Below, piece by piece: positions 1-9,425 of a stretch of 64,000 nucleotides of DNA (position 1 is its first letter; each line of letters starts with the position of its first letter). The DNA comes from Prevotella aurantiaca JCM 15754 (GTDB lineage Bacteria > Bacteroidota > Bacteroidia > Bacteroidales > Bacteroidaceae). The notes under the pieces were generated by a model that worked only from the letters and a program-made list of their open reading frames with translations, did no database searches and was not told the DNA's origin. The translations under genes were made by a program, and so were the position numbers. The stretch lies in the NCBI RefSeq assembly GCF_000614025.1, contig NZ_BAKF01000005.1, positions 1 to 64,000 on the forward strand, written 5' to 3'.

Positions 1-62
1 TTTATGCTGAAATATTGTTTTTAAGGGAGGACTATATAGAACTTAAAAAGCAACAAGAAATG

Positions 63-248
63 TGTAAAGATTTTACAGAAGAGTATTTTCTATGCAACTA
101 CCTTGTTATCAATGGGTTGCAATAGGGGTTGTTTTACATCGCAAAAGCACCTGTTTTGCACGATAAAACAGGCGCTTTTGAATTGCAATATAGGCACTTT
201 TGCAATGTAAAACCGATATTATTGTTTTTTCAACGAATTATCTTTACA
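63..248 (-). repeat. Interspersed 186-bp four-module element, copy A
   Basis: Terminal inverted repeats are TGTAAAGA at 63-70 and TCTTTACA at 241-248. On the plus strand the four 15-bp modules begin at 121, 143, 165 and 187, exactly 22 bp apart. Read from the TTTGTAAAGA-like end (minus strand), the module orientations are forward, forward, reverse, then the constant module. The gap 1-392 holds this element and, at about 290-316, an AT-rich inverted repeat containing ACTAGAAATTCT. I see no gene in bases 1-392. Confidence 0.85.
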
Positions 249-392
249 GAATAAAAGGTATTCTCAAGTTGTGTCCTATAATATCTAAAAAGTTCTAGGA
301 AAACTAGAAATTCTCGATAATCCAATTCTTTCTCGGCTGTTAAGAACATGGTATCCCTAGCCCCCAACACATCGAAAAAGCATTCGTTCGAC

Positions 393-2216
393 TTATACTG
401 TTTCAGCTGCGTGGTACGAACTGCGCACTAATGGTCCACTAACTACGTGCTTAAAGCCTTTTGCCAATCCTATTTTCTTATATTCTTCAAACTGCTTCGG
501 ACTGATGTATGCAGCTACTGGCAAGTGTTTTGCAGTAGGTTGGAGATATTGTCCCAACGTCAAACGCTTACAACCCGTTGCAAGAATATCGTCCATAGTT
601 TGCAAAATCTCTTCGTGCGTTTCGCCTAAGCCCAACATAAAGCCTGTCTTTGCCTGCACACCATTACGTGCAATCTCTGCTAATACCTCCAAACTGCGGT
701 CGTATTGTGCTACACTGCGCACAGAAGGAGTCAGTCGGCGCACCGTTTCCATGTTGTGTCCACACACATGAGGCTTTGTTGCCAACACCTTTTGAATCAG
801 CTCTTTCTTGCCCATAAAGTCAGGTATCAACAGTTCTATCTTAGTGTCAGGGTTCAGTTTCTGAATAGCTTCCACCGTTTTCACCCAGTGGTCGGCACCA
901 TAATCCGGCAAGTCATCGCGATCTACCGATGTAATAACGGCATAACGAAGGTTCAAAGCCTTAATAGATTCAGCCACATGCTGCGGTTCATTCGGGTTCA
1001 AAGCATTAGGACGACCACTCAATGTATTGCAAAATCTACATTTACGAGTACATATTTCGCCACCAATCATTAGCGTTGCAGTGCGTGCAGCCCAACATTC
1101 GGTGCGATTAGGACATAGTCCGCTGGTACAGATCGTGTTCATATGGTGTCGCGCAAGAATGCCCGCTGTTTCGCCAGAAGACTTCTTCGAGGTCAGATTT
1201 ATCTTTAACCAATCAGGCTTCATCACATGTGGCGGACGTCCAAATAGCAAGCGCAAGAATTGTTCCGTAGTGAAATTACGAATTACATTGCTTATTTCTA
1301 TACCTTCAATTGCTGCAGATACTGCTTCGCGCGTAAAATCAACACCACGCAATAGGTCGAGCAATTCACGGTCAATATCTCCCAAAAGGAAGTAATCGCC
1401 CATCAAATTGATGTTCAAAATCTTCTCGTTCTTCAATTCGATGTGAGCCTGAATGGTTCCCACATCAGCAAAACGTTTCTTCCGAACCTCCGTATATTTA
1501 GGGTTTTGGCCGTACGTAAAGTCGTCAGAAGCAAGTTCCTTCTCTATTTCTTCAATATGTTCCATGTCGTCGGAAGTCAGTTCCAACACTTCATCACCGC
1601 ACATATACTTGCGCACATAGTCCATAAATGCCTCAATACTGAGGTCGGTATAGTTGCCCACATTGGTAACACGTTGGCGCACAGAAGCCACTCCTTTGCT
1701 CTGCAACTTTTCCTTTCCTGGTGTCAAAGCATGCTCAAGATGTTCCAATTCAGTACTAAATAAAAGCGAGTTGTGCAACACACTACGTCCTTTAAGACCA
1801 TAAAAGGCACTTCCTGCAACCTTTTTTCCTTCTACAAGAATATCGTTTCTGCCAGAGAGTTCGGTGTTTATGCCAAGACTTTTAATCATATCGGCAATGC
1901 CTTGCATATACTCTACAAAGGCACGATTTACGTTTTCAGCATACGATATGTACGAAAACTGCATGCAACCCTTATCTGCATAGATGCAACCTCCCCCACT
2001 TTTGCGCCGGTAAATATGTATGCCGTTGCGCTTACAGTAGTCAACGTTCACCTCATTTTCGGTAAGCTGGTTGCGTCCAATCATCACTGTTGGCTCCACA
2101 CGCCACACCATAAAGTAATCGTCATCGGTGTAAGTACGTGCCACATATTCCTCTACGGCAAAGTAGAAAGGCAACTGAGGGGTTGTTTTTCTCTCAGGAA
2201 TGATGATATATTTCAT
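393..2216 (-). CDS. lplA-lipA: Lipoate-protein ligase A / lipoyl synthase fusion
   Basis: This 607-residue protein joins two enzymes of lipoate metabolism that are usually separate. The N-terminal half (about 1-330) looks like lipoate-protein ligase A: RRKSGGG at 70-76 and a KVAGSAF segment that carries the likely catalytic lysine. The C-terminal part (about 335-607) is lipoyl synthase, a radical SAM enzyme that inserts two sulfurs into octanoyl groups. It shows the auxiliary-cluster motif CX4CX5C near 361-373, the radical SAM motif CX3CX2C (CTRKCRFC) near 387-394, and the C-terminal RSSY segment. The frame is intact. One polypeptide could ligate scavenged lipoate or octanoate and also synthesise lipoyl groups. 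Both activities are inferred from motifs. Confidence 0.9.
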   Translation of the reverse strand: MKYIIIPERKTTPQLPFYFAVEEYVARTYTDDDYFMVWRVEPTVMIGRNQLTENEVNVDYCKRNGIHIYRRKSGGGCIYADKGCMQFSYISYAENVNRAFVEYMQGIADMIKSLGINTELSGRNDILVEGKKVAGSAFYGLKGRSVLHNSLLFSTELEHLEHALTPGKEKLQSKGVASVRQRVTNVGNYTDLSIEAFMDYVRKYMCGDEVLELTSDDMEHIEEIEKELASDDFTYGQNPKYTEVRKKRFADVGTIQAHIELKNEKILNINLMGDYFLLGDIDRELLDLLRGVDFTREAVSAAIEGIEISNVIRNFTTEQFLRLLFGRPPHVMKPDWLKINLTSKKSSGETAGILARHHMNTICTSGLCPNRTECWAARTATLMIGGEICTRKCRFCNTLSGRPNALNPNEPQHVAESIKALNLRYAVITSVDRDDLPDYGADHWVKTVEAIQKLNPDTKIELLIPDFMGKKELIQKVLATKPHVCGHNMETVRRLTPSVRSVAQYDRSLEVLAEIARNGVQAKTGFMLGLGETHEEILQTMDDILATGCKRLTLGQYLQPTAKHLPVAAYISPKQFEEYKKIGLAKGFKHVVSGPLVRSSYHAAETV

Positions 2217-2530
2217 TGTTTAGACCTGTATTTTTTATATTTGGTGGTAGATAATTTACACCTTATTATATATATGTATCCTTTCGTTTGGCAGCAAAAG
2301 TCGATGTTTCGCCACTGCAATCGAGGGTTTGCAAATTTACAAAAAAATATTGGTTTGGGCGAGAATGCCCTCTTTTTTATTCCAAACAAGCAGTTTTCAT
2401 TACATTAAAAAGCTCAAAAAACTTCAGCAAAAGAAATATTTTTCTTATCTTTGCTCTATCGTTTGCAAGCGGAAACAGATGATAGTTGCCGCTAAAAACA
2501 AAGTAGAATTCTAATTTAAAACGGGATAAT
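2217..2530. other. Divergent intergenic region between lplA-lipA and dxs
   Basis: This 314-bp AT-rich gap separates two divergent genes. A Bacteroidota-type -7 box, TATCTTTG, lies at 2446-2453 facing dxs, but no clear TTTG -33 box stands at the usual 19-20 bp. I see no gene and no copy of the 186-bp element here. Confidence 0.5.
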
Positions 2531-4286
2531 ATGATAATAGAAAAGATAGACTCGCCTGCCGATATGAAGGGCTTGACAATGGAAGAACTGCATATTTTGG
2601 CAACAGAAGTGCGTCAAGGAGTGTTGAATCGTGTCATGAAACATGGCGGACACGTAGTCCTAACCTTGGTTTTACGGAAGCAACAGTTGCTCTACACTAT
2701 GTTTTCGATGCACCAAACGATAAGATTGTCTACGACATTTCGCATCAGAGTTATCCCCATAAGATACTTACAGGACGCAAAGCGGGCTTCTTCGACGACA
2801 ACGAAATGGATCGTATTTCGGGCTATTCATCGCCTTTGGAGAGTCCAGAATACGATAATTTCGAGATAGGACATACCTCTACATCGGTTGCTTTGTCTGC
2901 CGGACTGATGAAAGGTCGCGATATTCAGGGCGGAAAAGAGAATGTTATAGCTGTCATTGGCGATGGTTCGCTCTCTGGCGGAGAGGCTTTTGAAGGACTG
3001 AACATCGTTGGCGAACTCGGAACAAATGCCATTGTGGTAGTGAACGACAACGATATGAGTATTGCAGAAAACCACGGCGGACTCTATAAACACTTGCGCG
3101 AACTGCGTGAAAGCATGGTACGTGTGCGCAAAACTACTTCCGTACGCTCGGCTTAGACTACATTTATCTTGAAGAAGGCAATGATGTGGCAAAGTTGGTG
3201 GAGGTATTTCAGCGTGTGAAAGATATCGACCACCCTATCGTTGTGCATATTCACACCGAGAAAGGACATGGTTTTCAGCCTGCCATAGATAACAAAGAAC
3301 AATGGCATTGGCACTTCCCGTTCAATGAAGATGGCTCTTTGCGCAAGCCACACAAGCAGCGTGAGTACATGCCAGCAATGCTCGGACAATGGCTACGTGA
3401 TGAGATGAAGCAGAATCCGAAGTTAGTTTGTCTTTCAGCAGGCGTTCCTGCAATTCTTGGTTTCGATGCTGAAACCCGCAAAAAGGTAGGCGCACAGCAC
3501 TTCGATGTGGGCATTGCAGAAGAAGCTGCAGTAGCTATGGCGTCGGCAATGGCCAAGCGTGGCGCTCATGCAGTGTTTACAACGCACGCCACTTTCATGC
3601 AACGCACATACGATCAGCTATGTCAAGACCTTGCAGTAAACGGCAATCCAGCCGTCATTAACGTTACGGGTGCTTCCGTTTATGGCATGAACGACTTCAC
3701 ACATATATGTTTTTTCGACATACCAATGCTGTCGCACATTCCTAATTTGGTATATCTTGCACCTACAAACTACGAGGAAATGATTGCAATGGAACGCTGG
3801 GCCATCTATCAAAACCAATATTCGGTGGCCATTCGTGTGCCTGAATATGGCGCATATCATGCCACTGAAGCTGTAGATACCGACTATTCGGAACTTAATA
3901 AGTATAAGGTGATGCACCAAGGCAATACGGTTGCCATCATTGCAGCAGGCGATTTCTATGCGAAAGGCGAGAATGTAGCAAAGACATTGAGGGCCGACGG
4001 CATAGACGCAACGCTGATAAACCCACGCTATTTATCGGGAATCGACGAACCATTGCTGCATACTCTTAAGGCGAACCACCAACTTGTGGCAACCATTGAG
4101 GACGGTTCGCTCGACGGAGGCTTTGGCGAACGCATTGCAAGATACTACGGACCATCTACCATGCGCACACTTTGCTTCGGTGTTAAGAAGCAACTTTACG
4201 ATCGATACGATGTAAACGAGCTGCTGATAGAGAACCATCTAACTGATGAACAGATAGTTGCAGACATCAAAGAACATATAATCTAA
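2531..4286 (+). CDS. dxs: 1-deoxy-D-xylulose-5-phosphate synthase, short type (frame interrupted twice)
   Basis: This thiamine-diphosphate enzyme condenses pyruvate and glyceraldehyde 3-phosphate in the first step of the non-mevalonate isoprenoid pathway. Three reading frames in series give GGHVGPNLGFTE, HQSYPHKILTGR, GHTSTSVALS, the cofactor motif GDGSLSGGEAFEGLN and a transketolase C-terminal half. One base seems missing near 2657 (GTAGT for GTAGGT) and another near 3115 (AGCATGG for AGCAATGG, restoring ESNGT). Restored length is 585 residues, shorter than the roughly 620-640 of the common form and consistent with a short subclass. The next gene starts 17 bp after the stop. A sequencing error is likelier than a pseudogene. 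Confidence 0.85.
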
Positions 4287-4303
4287 ACATACAAACAAGT
4301 AAA

Positions 4304-5377
4304 ATGAAGAAACTACAGCAGATTTTAATGCTTGCACTATGCTTTCTTGTTCTGGCTATTGCGGCCACTCAGCGCGATGGAAAAGTATGGGGACATAGTG
4401 TAAAAGCGGTAGCTGCCGACAGCATAAAGACCACAAAGATTGACACAATGCATATTCTTGACGATGGCACAAGGGTGATTAATACCACCGAATTGGGCAA
4501 AAACATCGTAGGATATAGTGGTGCTGTGCCATTAGAAATATACATTAAAAAGGGCATCATCGTGCAGGTGAAGGCGCTAAAGAACGCTGAAACATCCGAA
4601 TTCTTCGAACAAGTGCAGCCATTGTTAAGCAAATGGAATGGTAAAACCATCGAAGAGGCACAGGCTTTAAAGGTAGATGCCATCAGCGGAGCAACCTATT
4701 CATCGCACGGAATCATCGGTAATATGCAGCAAGGATTGGCTTATGCTGCCAAAAAAGCGGTGGAACCATCAATACTAGAGCAGATGAATCTCGACGAAAA
4801 GACCATTGCAGGACTCCTAGTTGTACTCCTTGCTGCCATCGTTCCGCTGTTTTATCGCAACAAGCACTATCGAACGGTGCAGCTATTGCTCAATGTGATA
4901 GTATTGGGGTTTGGCTGTGGCACCTTTTTATCATGGTCGTTGTTTGTCAATTACATGTCAAGCGGAATTCATTTTTGGGCTTCGCTCATTCCGATTATCA
5001 TGCTGATAACGGCTTTTATATACCCACTTTTCGGCAAAAAGAACTACTATTGCACGAACGTATGTCCGTGTGGAGCAATCCAAGATATAGCTGCAAAAAC
5101 GAAAAACAAGAAGTGGCGTCTGAGCATCAATATGGTAAAGCGACTGAATGCCTTCCGTAAGTTCCTCTTTGCAGCCTTGTTAGTACTCACGTTAGCAGGC
5201 GTTGGACTGGAGTGGATGGACTATGAAGTGTTTACAGCCTTCATCTTTCAGACTGCCTCTGTGGTTGTTTTGGTGCTCGGTTGTGTATTTTTAGTGCTCT
5301 CATTCTTCGTTGCGCGCCCCTATTGTAGGTTCGTTTGTCCAACGGGAACACTATTCAGAGTTATCGAACGCCGTTAG
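4304..5377 (+). CDS. Membrane FMN-binding / 4Fe-4S protein (NosR/NqrC-like)
   Basis: The protein starts with a hydrophobic signal anchor. An FMN-binding domain follows with SGATYSS near residues 128-134, the type of motif whose threonine is flavinylated by ApbE in NqrC and RnfG. Several membrane segments follow from about residue 165. Two cysteine motifs typical of NosR-like polyferredoxins follow: CTNVCPCG near 249 and RPYCRFVCPTGT near 338. The family moves electrons across or along the membrane, but the partner is not visible here. It lies 17 bp after dxs and is followed by a strong terminator, so the two genes probably form one transcript. The specific redox substrate is unknown. Confidence 0.75.
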   Translation: MKKLQQILMLALCFLVLAIAATQRDGKVWGHSVKAVAADSIKTTKIDTMHILDDGTRVINTTELGKNIVGYSGAVPLEIYIKKGIIVQVKALKNAETSEFFEQVQPLLSKWNGKTIEEAQALKVDAISGATYSSHGIIGNMQQGLAYAAKKAVEPSILEQMNLDEKTIAGLLVVLLAAIVPLFYRNKHYRTVQLLLNVIVLGFGCGTFLSWSLFVNYMSSGIHFWASLIPIIMLITAFIYPLFGKKNYYCTNVCPCGAIQDIAAKTKNKKWRLSINMVKRLNAFRKFLFAALLVLTLAGVGLEWMDYEVFTAFIFQTASVVVLVLGCVFLVLSFFVARPYCRFVCPTGTLFRVIERR

Positions 5378-5411
5378 AAAATAGTATAAAAGAAATAGAA
5401 TAAAAATAAGA

Positions 5412-5452
5412 AAGGTAGGGCAAAATCAAAGAACGCCCTACCTTTTATTTTT
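5412..5452 (+). terminator. Intrinsic terminator after dxs operon
   Basis: A perfect 10-bp stem, AAGGTAGGGC (5412-5421) with GCCCTACCTT (5435-5444), is followed by a T-rich tail. It lies 35 bp after the stop of the FMN/4Fe-4S protein. Confidence 0.85.
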
Positions 5453-5505
5453 TACTTGCTACCTTTTTTTATAGCCATATAGTTGAAGAAAAACTGTAAG
5501 AAAAG

Positions 5506-5691
5506 TGTAAAGATTTTACAGGAGAGATTATTTCTCACAACCATCTCGTTATCAACGTGTTACAATACCTATTGTTTTGCATTGTAAAAGTGCCTGTTTT
5601 GCTGAACAAAACAGGCACTTTTGCGATGTAATATAGGCACTTTTGCAATGTAAAACCGATTGTACGGAAATATGCTTGAACTTTCTTTACA
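5506..5691 (-). repeat. Interspersed 186-bp four-module element, copy B
   Basis: Termini are TGTAAAGA (5506-5513) and TCTTTACA (5684-5691). Plus-strand modules begin at 5564, 5586, 5608 and 5630. The two central modules face each other and form a perfect 16-bp stem (5586-5601 with 5607-5622) around a five-base loop. Read in element orientation the order is forward, forward, reverse, constant. The copy sits between convergent genes. The rest of the 5378-5789 gap holds only the terminator at 5412. Confidence 0.9.
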
Positions 5692-5789
5692 AAATAAGAA
5701 TAGTATTCTATGATTTCACAAGAACTATTACTAATATTTATCTGTTATCTTTTGTTGTTTAAGAAATGGTGAAGATAATCGCCAAACTC

Positions 5790-6608
5790 TTAATAAGACT
5801 CATCTGCATTAGGGAATGTTTGCTCCTTAACGCACTTCATATAGTCTGTTATTCCTGCTGTCATGCACTTACTAACATCGGCAAAATGACGCAAAAACTT
5901 AGGCTTAAATTCATGCGTCATGCCCAAAGCGTCAGCATAAACGAGCACTTGTCCGTCGGTATCGCAGCCTGCTCCGATGCCAATCGTGGGCGCCTCGATC
6001 TGCTTCGATACTTCCGCTGCAAGCGAACGAGGCACTTTCTCTAATACTAAAGCGCACACTCCTGCATCATTTAGTAACTTAGCGTCTTTCAATAACTTAT
6101 CTGCTTCCGCCTCTTCCTTTGCTCTAACCCCGTAACCACCGAACTTATGGACGCTCTGAGGAGTCAATCCAAGGTGTCCAACCACTGGGATACCAGCTGC
6201 AAGAATACCTTTTACGGTGTCAATAATCTCACTACCACCTTCCAATTTCACTGCATCGACACCGCTTTCCTTCATGATTCGGATAGCATTACGCACCCCT
6301 TCTTCGCGAGAAACCTGGTAACTACCAAAGGGCATATCGCACACTACAAAGGCGCGAGAGCATGCTTTAGCCACCGATTTGGCATGGTATATCATTTCAT
6401 CTAAGCTGATTGGCAAAGTAGTATCGTTTCCACACATTACGTTTGATGCCGAATCGCCAACCAAAATGCTGTCTATTCCTGCTTCATCGAATATCTTTGC
6501 TGTTGTAAAATCATAGGCAGTAATCTGCGCAATCTTCTCTTTAGCAACCTTCATCTCACGAAGTGTCTTTGCCGTAATCTTCTTTCTGTCTGTTGATAAA
6601 TAACCCAT
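5790..6608 (-). CDS. panB: 3-methyl-2-oxobutanoate hydroxymethyltransferase
   Basis: PanB transfers a hydroxymethyl group from 5,10-methylenetetrahydrofolate to 2-oxoisovalerate, the committed step toward pantothenate and coenzyme A. The 272-residue protein has the normal family length and recognisable conserved stretches: ITAYDFTTAKIFDEAG, a metal-site region ILVGDSASNVMCG, VKLEGG, and GIGAGCDTDGQVLV near the C terminus. It lies 18 bp downstream of the HAD phosphatase gene on the same strand, so the two are probably co-transcribed. No other pantothenate gene is in the window. Confidence 0.93.
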   Translation of the reverse strand: MGYLSTDRKKITAKTLREMKVAKEKIAQITAYDFTTAKIFDEAGIDSILVGDSASNVMCGNDTTLPISLDEMIYHAKSVAKACSRAFVVCDMPFGSYQVSREEGVRNAIRIMKESGVDAVKLEGGSEIIDTVKGILAAGIPVVGHLGLTPQSVHKFGGYGVRAKEEAEADKLLKDAKLLNDAGVCALVLEKVPRSLAAEVSKQIEAPTIGIGAGCDTDGQVLVYADALGMTHEFKPKFLRHFADVSKCMTAGITDYMKCVKEQTFPNADESY

Positions 6609-6626
6609 TATGGCTTCTATGTTTTA

Positions 6627-7259
6627 TTATAGTTCTGTTAGCTTGTAACCAACAAAGTTTGGTATTACTTCTTTTGTAAACTCTTTAATACTATCTACCG
6701 AGTTCGTAGTGGCTAAACCAACTACTCTTGCCTTAGCAGCAAGCCCCGAACGCAATCCGTTAAAGCTATCCTCGAACACGATACAGTCAGTTGGTTCAAC
6801 GCCTAACGCACGCGCAGCAGTAAGATATCCGTCTGGCGAAGGCTTACTTTCACGGAAGTCTTCAGCCGTAAATATAGCGTCGAAAAGCTGTTTAAAGGTA
6901 GCGTGCTGACGGTAAACATTTTCCATCTTGGATTTATTGGAACTCGTTACTATAGCTGTTTTTACACCATTTTGCTTCAACTGTTGCACGAAGTCGGTGA
7001 AACCATCAACAAAATGGTATTGCATCTTACTTTCAAAAGCATCTAATCGGCGTGTGATTTCAGCCTGTCGGTCGGGTTGTTCAGCAAAATAATGTCCATA
7101 AATCTGGCTGAGCGTCTGCCCCTTTATCTTTAATTCCAAACCTTGTTCCGTAGGATAGAACTCCTTAAAGATATTCCCCCAGAACTCAGTGTAAAGCGGT
7201 TCCGTATCGAAAACCACTCCGTCTAAATCGAAAAGACACGCTTTTATCATTTCATTCAT
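6627..7259 (-). CDS. HAD-superfamily phosphatase, beta-phosphoglucomutase-like
   Basis: A 210-residue soluble HAD hydrolase of the type with an alpha-helical cap. Motif I is FDLDGVVFDTEP, which retains both aspartates. Motif II is the TSSN region, and later motifs include SKPSPDGY and VFEDSFNGLRSG. This pattern is common to phosphoglycolate phosphatases, beta-phosphoglucomutases and sugar-phosphate phosphatases. The substrate cannot be told from sequence. It is the first gene of a two-gene unit with panB and shares a compact divergent promoter region with the lipoprotein gene at 7314. Confidence 0.8.
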   Translation of the reverse strand: MNEMIKACLFDLDGVVFDTEPLYTEFWGNIFKEFYPTEQGLELKIKGQTLSQIYGHYFAEQPDRQAEITRRLDAFESKMQYHFVDGFTDFVQQLKQNGVKTAIVTSSNKSKMENVYRQHATFKQLFDAIFTAEDFRESKPSPDGYLTAARALGVEPTDCIVFEDSFNGLRSGLAAKARVVGLATTNSVDSIKEFTKEVIPNFVGYKLTEL

Positions 7260-7275
7260 ATTTTATTAACGTTAT

Positions 7276-7306
7276 GCAAAGTTACGAAAGTTTTTTGTAA
7301 CTTTGC
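7276..7306. promoter_or_regulatory. Back-to-back divergent -7 boxes in a perfect inverted repeat
   Basis: GCAAAGTTAC (7276-7285) and GTAACTTTGC (7297-7306) form a perfect 10-bp inverted repeat with an 11-bp spacer. Each arm contains TAACTTTG, a Bacteroidota -7 box, pointing away from the other toward the HAD gene and the lipoprotein gene. No standard -33 boxes are seen. An operator is another possible reading. Confidence 0.55.
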
Positions 7307-7313
7307 CATTTAT

Positions 7314-8080
7314 ATGGTAAAGAAGAGTTTTATATGCCTTTCAGTGGTTGCTTTAGCTTGCCTTATTGTAACAGGTTGCAACGGAAAGAAGGCCAAACAA
7401 GCTAAGTTAGCGGTGCCCGTTGACAAGATAACAATGGATACAACCATTCGTTTCAATAAAGACGCTGCATGCAAAATACATATAAATTATGCCTTTTTAA
7501 AGGGTAATGAGTATGCAGCTGCCAACGATTCATTGCTAAGAATGGGTACGTTGCAACCCAATTACTTTGCTTTGAGTGCAAAAAAGCTAACACCGCAGCG
7601 CGCCATTTCGGAATTGGCACGCCACTATGGTGCGGAATACACCGAGCTGGCACGCTGGTTGAAGGACCGAGAACATGAGAAAAGCCAACTCGATTGGGCT
7701 CTAAATATCAACACACGGATAGTTCCTGGAATGGAAAACTATGTGGTTTATATCTCGGATATAGCGATAAAGACGGGTAAAACCACAACAAAGTATTCTC
7801 TTTGCTTTAATATTGACCCTAAAACGGTAGGCAAATCACGCTGAAAGAGGTCTTTGGAGACGACTATAACGAGACTTTGACGAAGAAAATCATCGCTCAG
7901 ATGGCGAAAAACAACGACTGGGACGACGACGATGAGGCGCAAGCGCAAAGCAAAGGCTACTTTGTGGGAATAAAGCCTTACGCTTCTCAGAACTTCATTC
8001 TGTACGATGACTCTACAACTTTCGTCTATTCGCCAGGCGAAATCAATAAGAATGAAGTACGTGTAACTATAGAAAACTAA
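7314..8080 (+). CDS. Predicted lipoprotein, DUF3298/RsiV-like (frame interrupted)
   Basis: The N terminus is a lipoprotein signal ending in VTGC, so the mature protein should be lipid-anchored in the envelope. The frame breaks near 7822. Adding one A to the AAAA run gives NGRQITLKEVF and joins two halves into a 255-residue protein. The C-terminal half (QITLKEVFGDDY, then YDDSTTFVYSPGEI) resembles DUF3298/RsiV-type domains, but I am not certain. It is first in a run with rsmG, an MBL hydrolase and ruvC. Function is unknown. Confidence 0.65.
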
Positions 8081-8095
8081 TTTAAGAAGCATATA

Positions 8096-8722
8096 ATGAT
8101 AGACATTATAACTAAGTATTTCCCCGAACTAACAAACAAACAGAAGGAGCAATTCGCTGCTTTGTACGACCTATATCAGGACTGGAATGCAAAGATTAAC
8201 GTTATTTCGCGCAAAGATATAACCAATTTGTACGAACACCACGTACTCCATTCGCTCGCTATTGCCAAGTTTATAAACTTCAGAGACGATACTAACGTGC
8301 TCGATTTCGGCACTGGCGGTGGCTTTCCGGGTATCCCTTTGGCGATAATATACCCTCAAGCAAACTTCAAAATGATTGATGGAACAGGCAAAAAGATTAA
8401 GGTTGCAACGGAAGTGGCTAATGCTATCGGACTGGAAAACGTACTTCCGCAACACAAACGTGGGGAAGAAGAAAAGGGAAAGTTCGACTTTATCGTTTCA
8501 AGAGCAGTAATGCCGCTTCCAGACCTAATGAAAATAGTGCGCAAGAATATCGCTAAGGACAACCATAATGCACTCGAAAATGGTGTAATTGTACTGAAAG
8601 GAGGCAACCTTGAAGAGGAATTGCAACCCTACAGAAAGGTTGCGCTGGTCGAAAACCTATCGCAATGGTTCACAGAAGAGTGGTTTGAAGAAAAGAATTT
8701 AATATATGTACCTCGTGTTTAG
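8096..8722 (+). CDS. rsmG: 16S rRNA (guanine527-N7)-methyltransferase RsmG
   Basis: RsmG methylates N7 of G527 in 16S rRNA using S-adenosylmethionine. The 208-residue protein has the class I methyltransferase core, with the SAM-binding loop LDFGTGGGFPGIPLAI, an acidic residue at the end of the second strand (MIDGTGKK), and the downstream FIVSRAV segment typical of the family. Length and motifs are ordinary. It starts 15 bp after the lipoprotein stop and belongs to the same transcription run. Confidence 0.93.
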   Translation: MIDIITKYFPELTNKQKEQFAALYDLYQDWNAKINVISRKDITNLYEHHVLHSLAIAKFINFRDDTNVLDFGTGGGFPGIPLAIIYPQANFKMIDGTGKKIKVATEVANAIGLENVLPQHKRGEEEKGKFDFIVSRAVMPLPDLMKIVRKNIAKDNHNALENGVIVLKGGNLEEELQPYRKVALVENLSQWFTEEWFEEKNLIYVPRV

Positions 8723-8776
8723 AGCATTAACTGTAATGTATTAAAGTAAAAAAGAGGACTCAATAAACAAAGAAAT

Positions 8777-9421
8777 ATGATACAAGTAAAGCGATTTGTA
8801 TTCAACATGATAGAAGAAAACACCTATGTTTTATGGAATAACAGCTTGGAATGTGTTATCATTGACTGTGGTGCTTTCTATGAAGAAGAGCGTCAAACGA
8901 TAGTAAACTTCATCAAGGAGAATCACTTGAAGCCTGTTCATCTGCTGGCAACGCATGCCCATCTCGACCATAATTTCGGTATAAACACCATCAACGACGT
9001 TTTCGCATTACTACCAGAGGTGTCTGAAAAGGACGCTCCTGCCTTGCGTTCGCTTAAGGAACAGGCCCAAAATATGTTCGGAATGCAGCTTAATTACGAC
9101 TTTCCGCCAGTCGGAAAGACCTTTGAAGCAGGCGAAAACATCAAGTTTGGCGAGCACGAACTTACGATAATCAACACTCCTGGCCACACTCCTGGCAGCG
9201 TAACGTTCTACTGTAAGGAAGAAAACATGGCGTTTACAGGCGACACTCTCTTCCGTGGTAGCGTGGGAAGAACGGACTTTGAGGGTGGAAGTATGTTTCA
9301 ACTGATTAGCAGTTTAAGGGAATTATCGCAGCTTCCTGACACTACTGTGGTTTATTCTGGGCATGGTGAGCAAACAACAATAGGCTACGAGTTGGCACAC
9401 AACCCTTATATGGACCGATAA
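8777..9421 (+). CDS. MBL-fold metallo-hydrolase, glyoxalase II-like
   Basis: A 214-residue metallo-beta-lactamase-fold hydrolase. It has the zinc ligand motif THAHLDHN (HxHxDH), the third ligand in TPGHTPGS, the bridging aspartate in FTGDTLF, and a final histidine in YSGHG. The family includes hydroxyacylglutathione hydrolases and related thioesterases. Without the C-terminal glyoxalase II extension the substrate is uncertain. It lies 54 bp after rsmG and only 4 bp before ruvC. Confidence 0.85.
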   Translation: MIQVKRFVFNMIEENTYVLWNNSLECVIIDCGAFYEEERQTIVNFIKENHLKPVHLLATHAHLDHNFGINTINDVFALLPEVSEKDAPALRSLKEQAQNMFGMQLNYDFPPVGKTFEAGENIKFGEHELTIINTPGHTPGSVTFYCKEENMAFTGDTLFRGSVGRTDFEGGSMFQLISSLRELSQLPDTTVVYSGHGEQTTIGYELAHNPYMDR

Positions 9422-9425
9422 GAAC

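Noticed and set aside
121..201. A CRISPR array, because the modules repeat at a fixed 22-bp step.
   Set aside because: Only four units per site, the 7-bp linkers are too short for spacers, units flip orientation, and no cas gene is present.
2531..4286. dxs and the other interrupted genes as true pseudogenes.
   Set aside because: Each needs only one restored base per site, downstream frames are undamaged, and several are normally indispensable. Base-call error explains them better.
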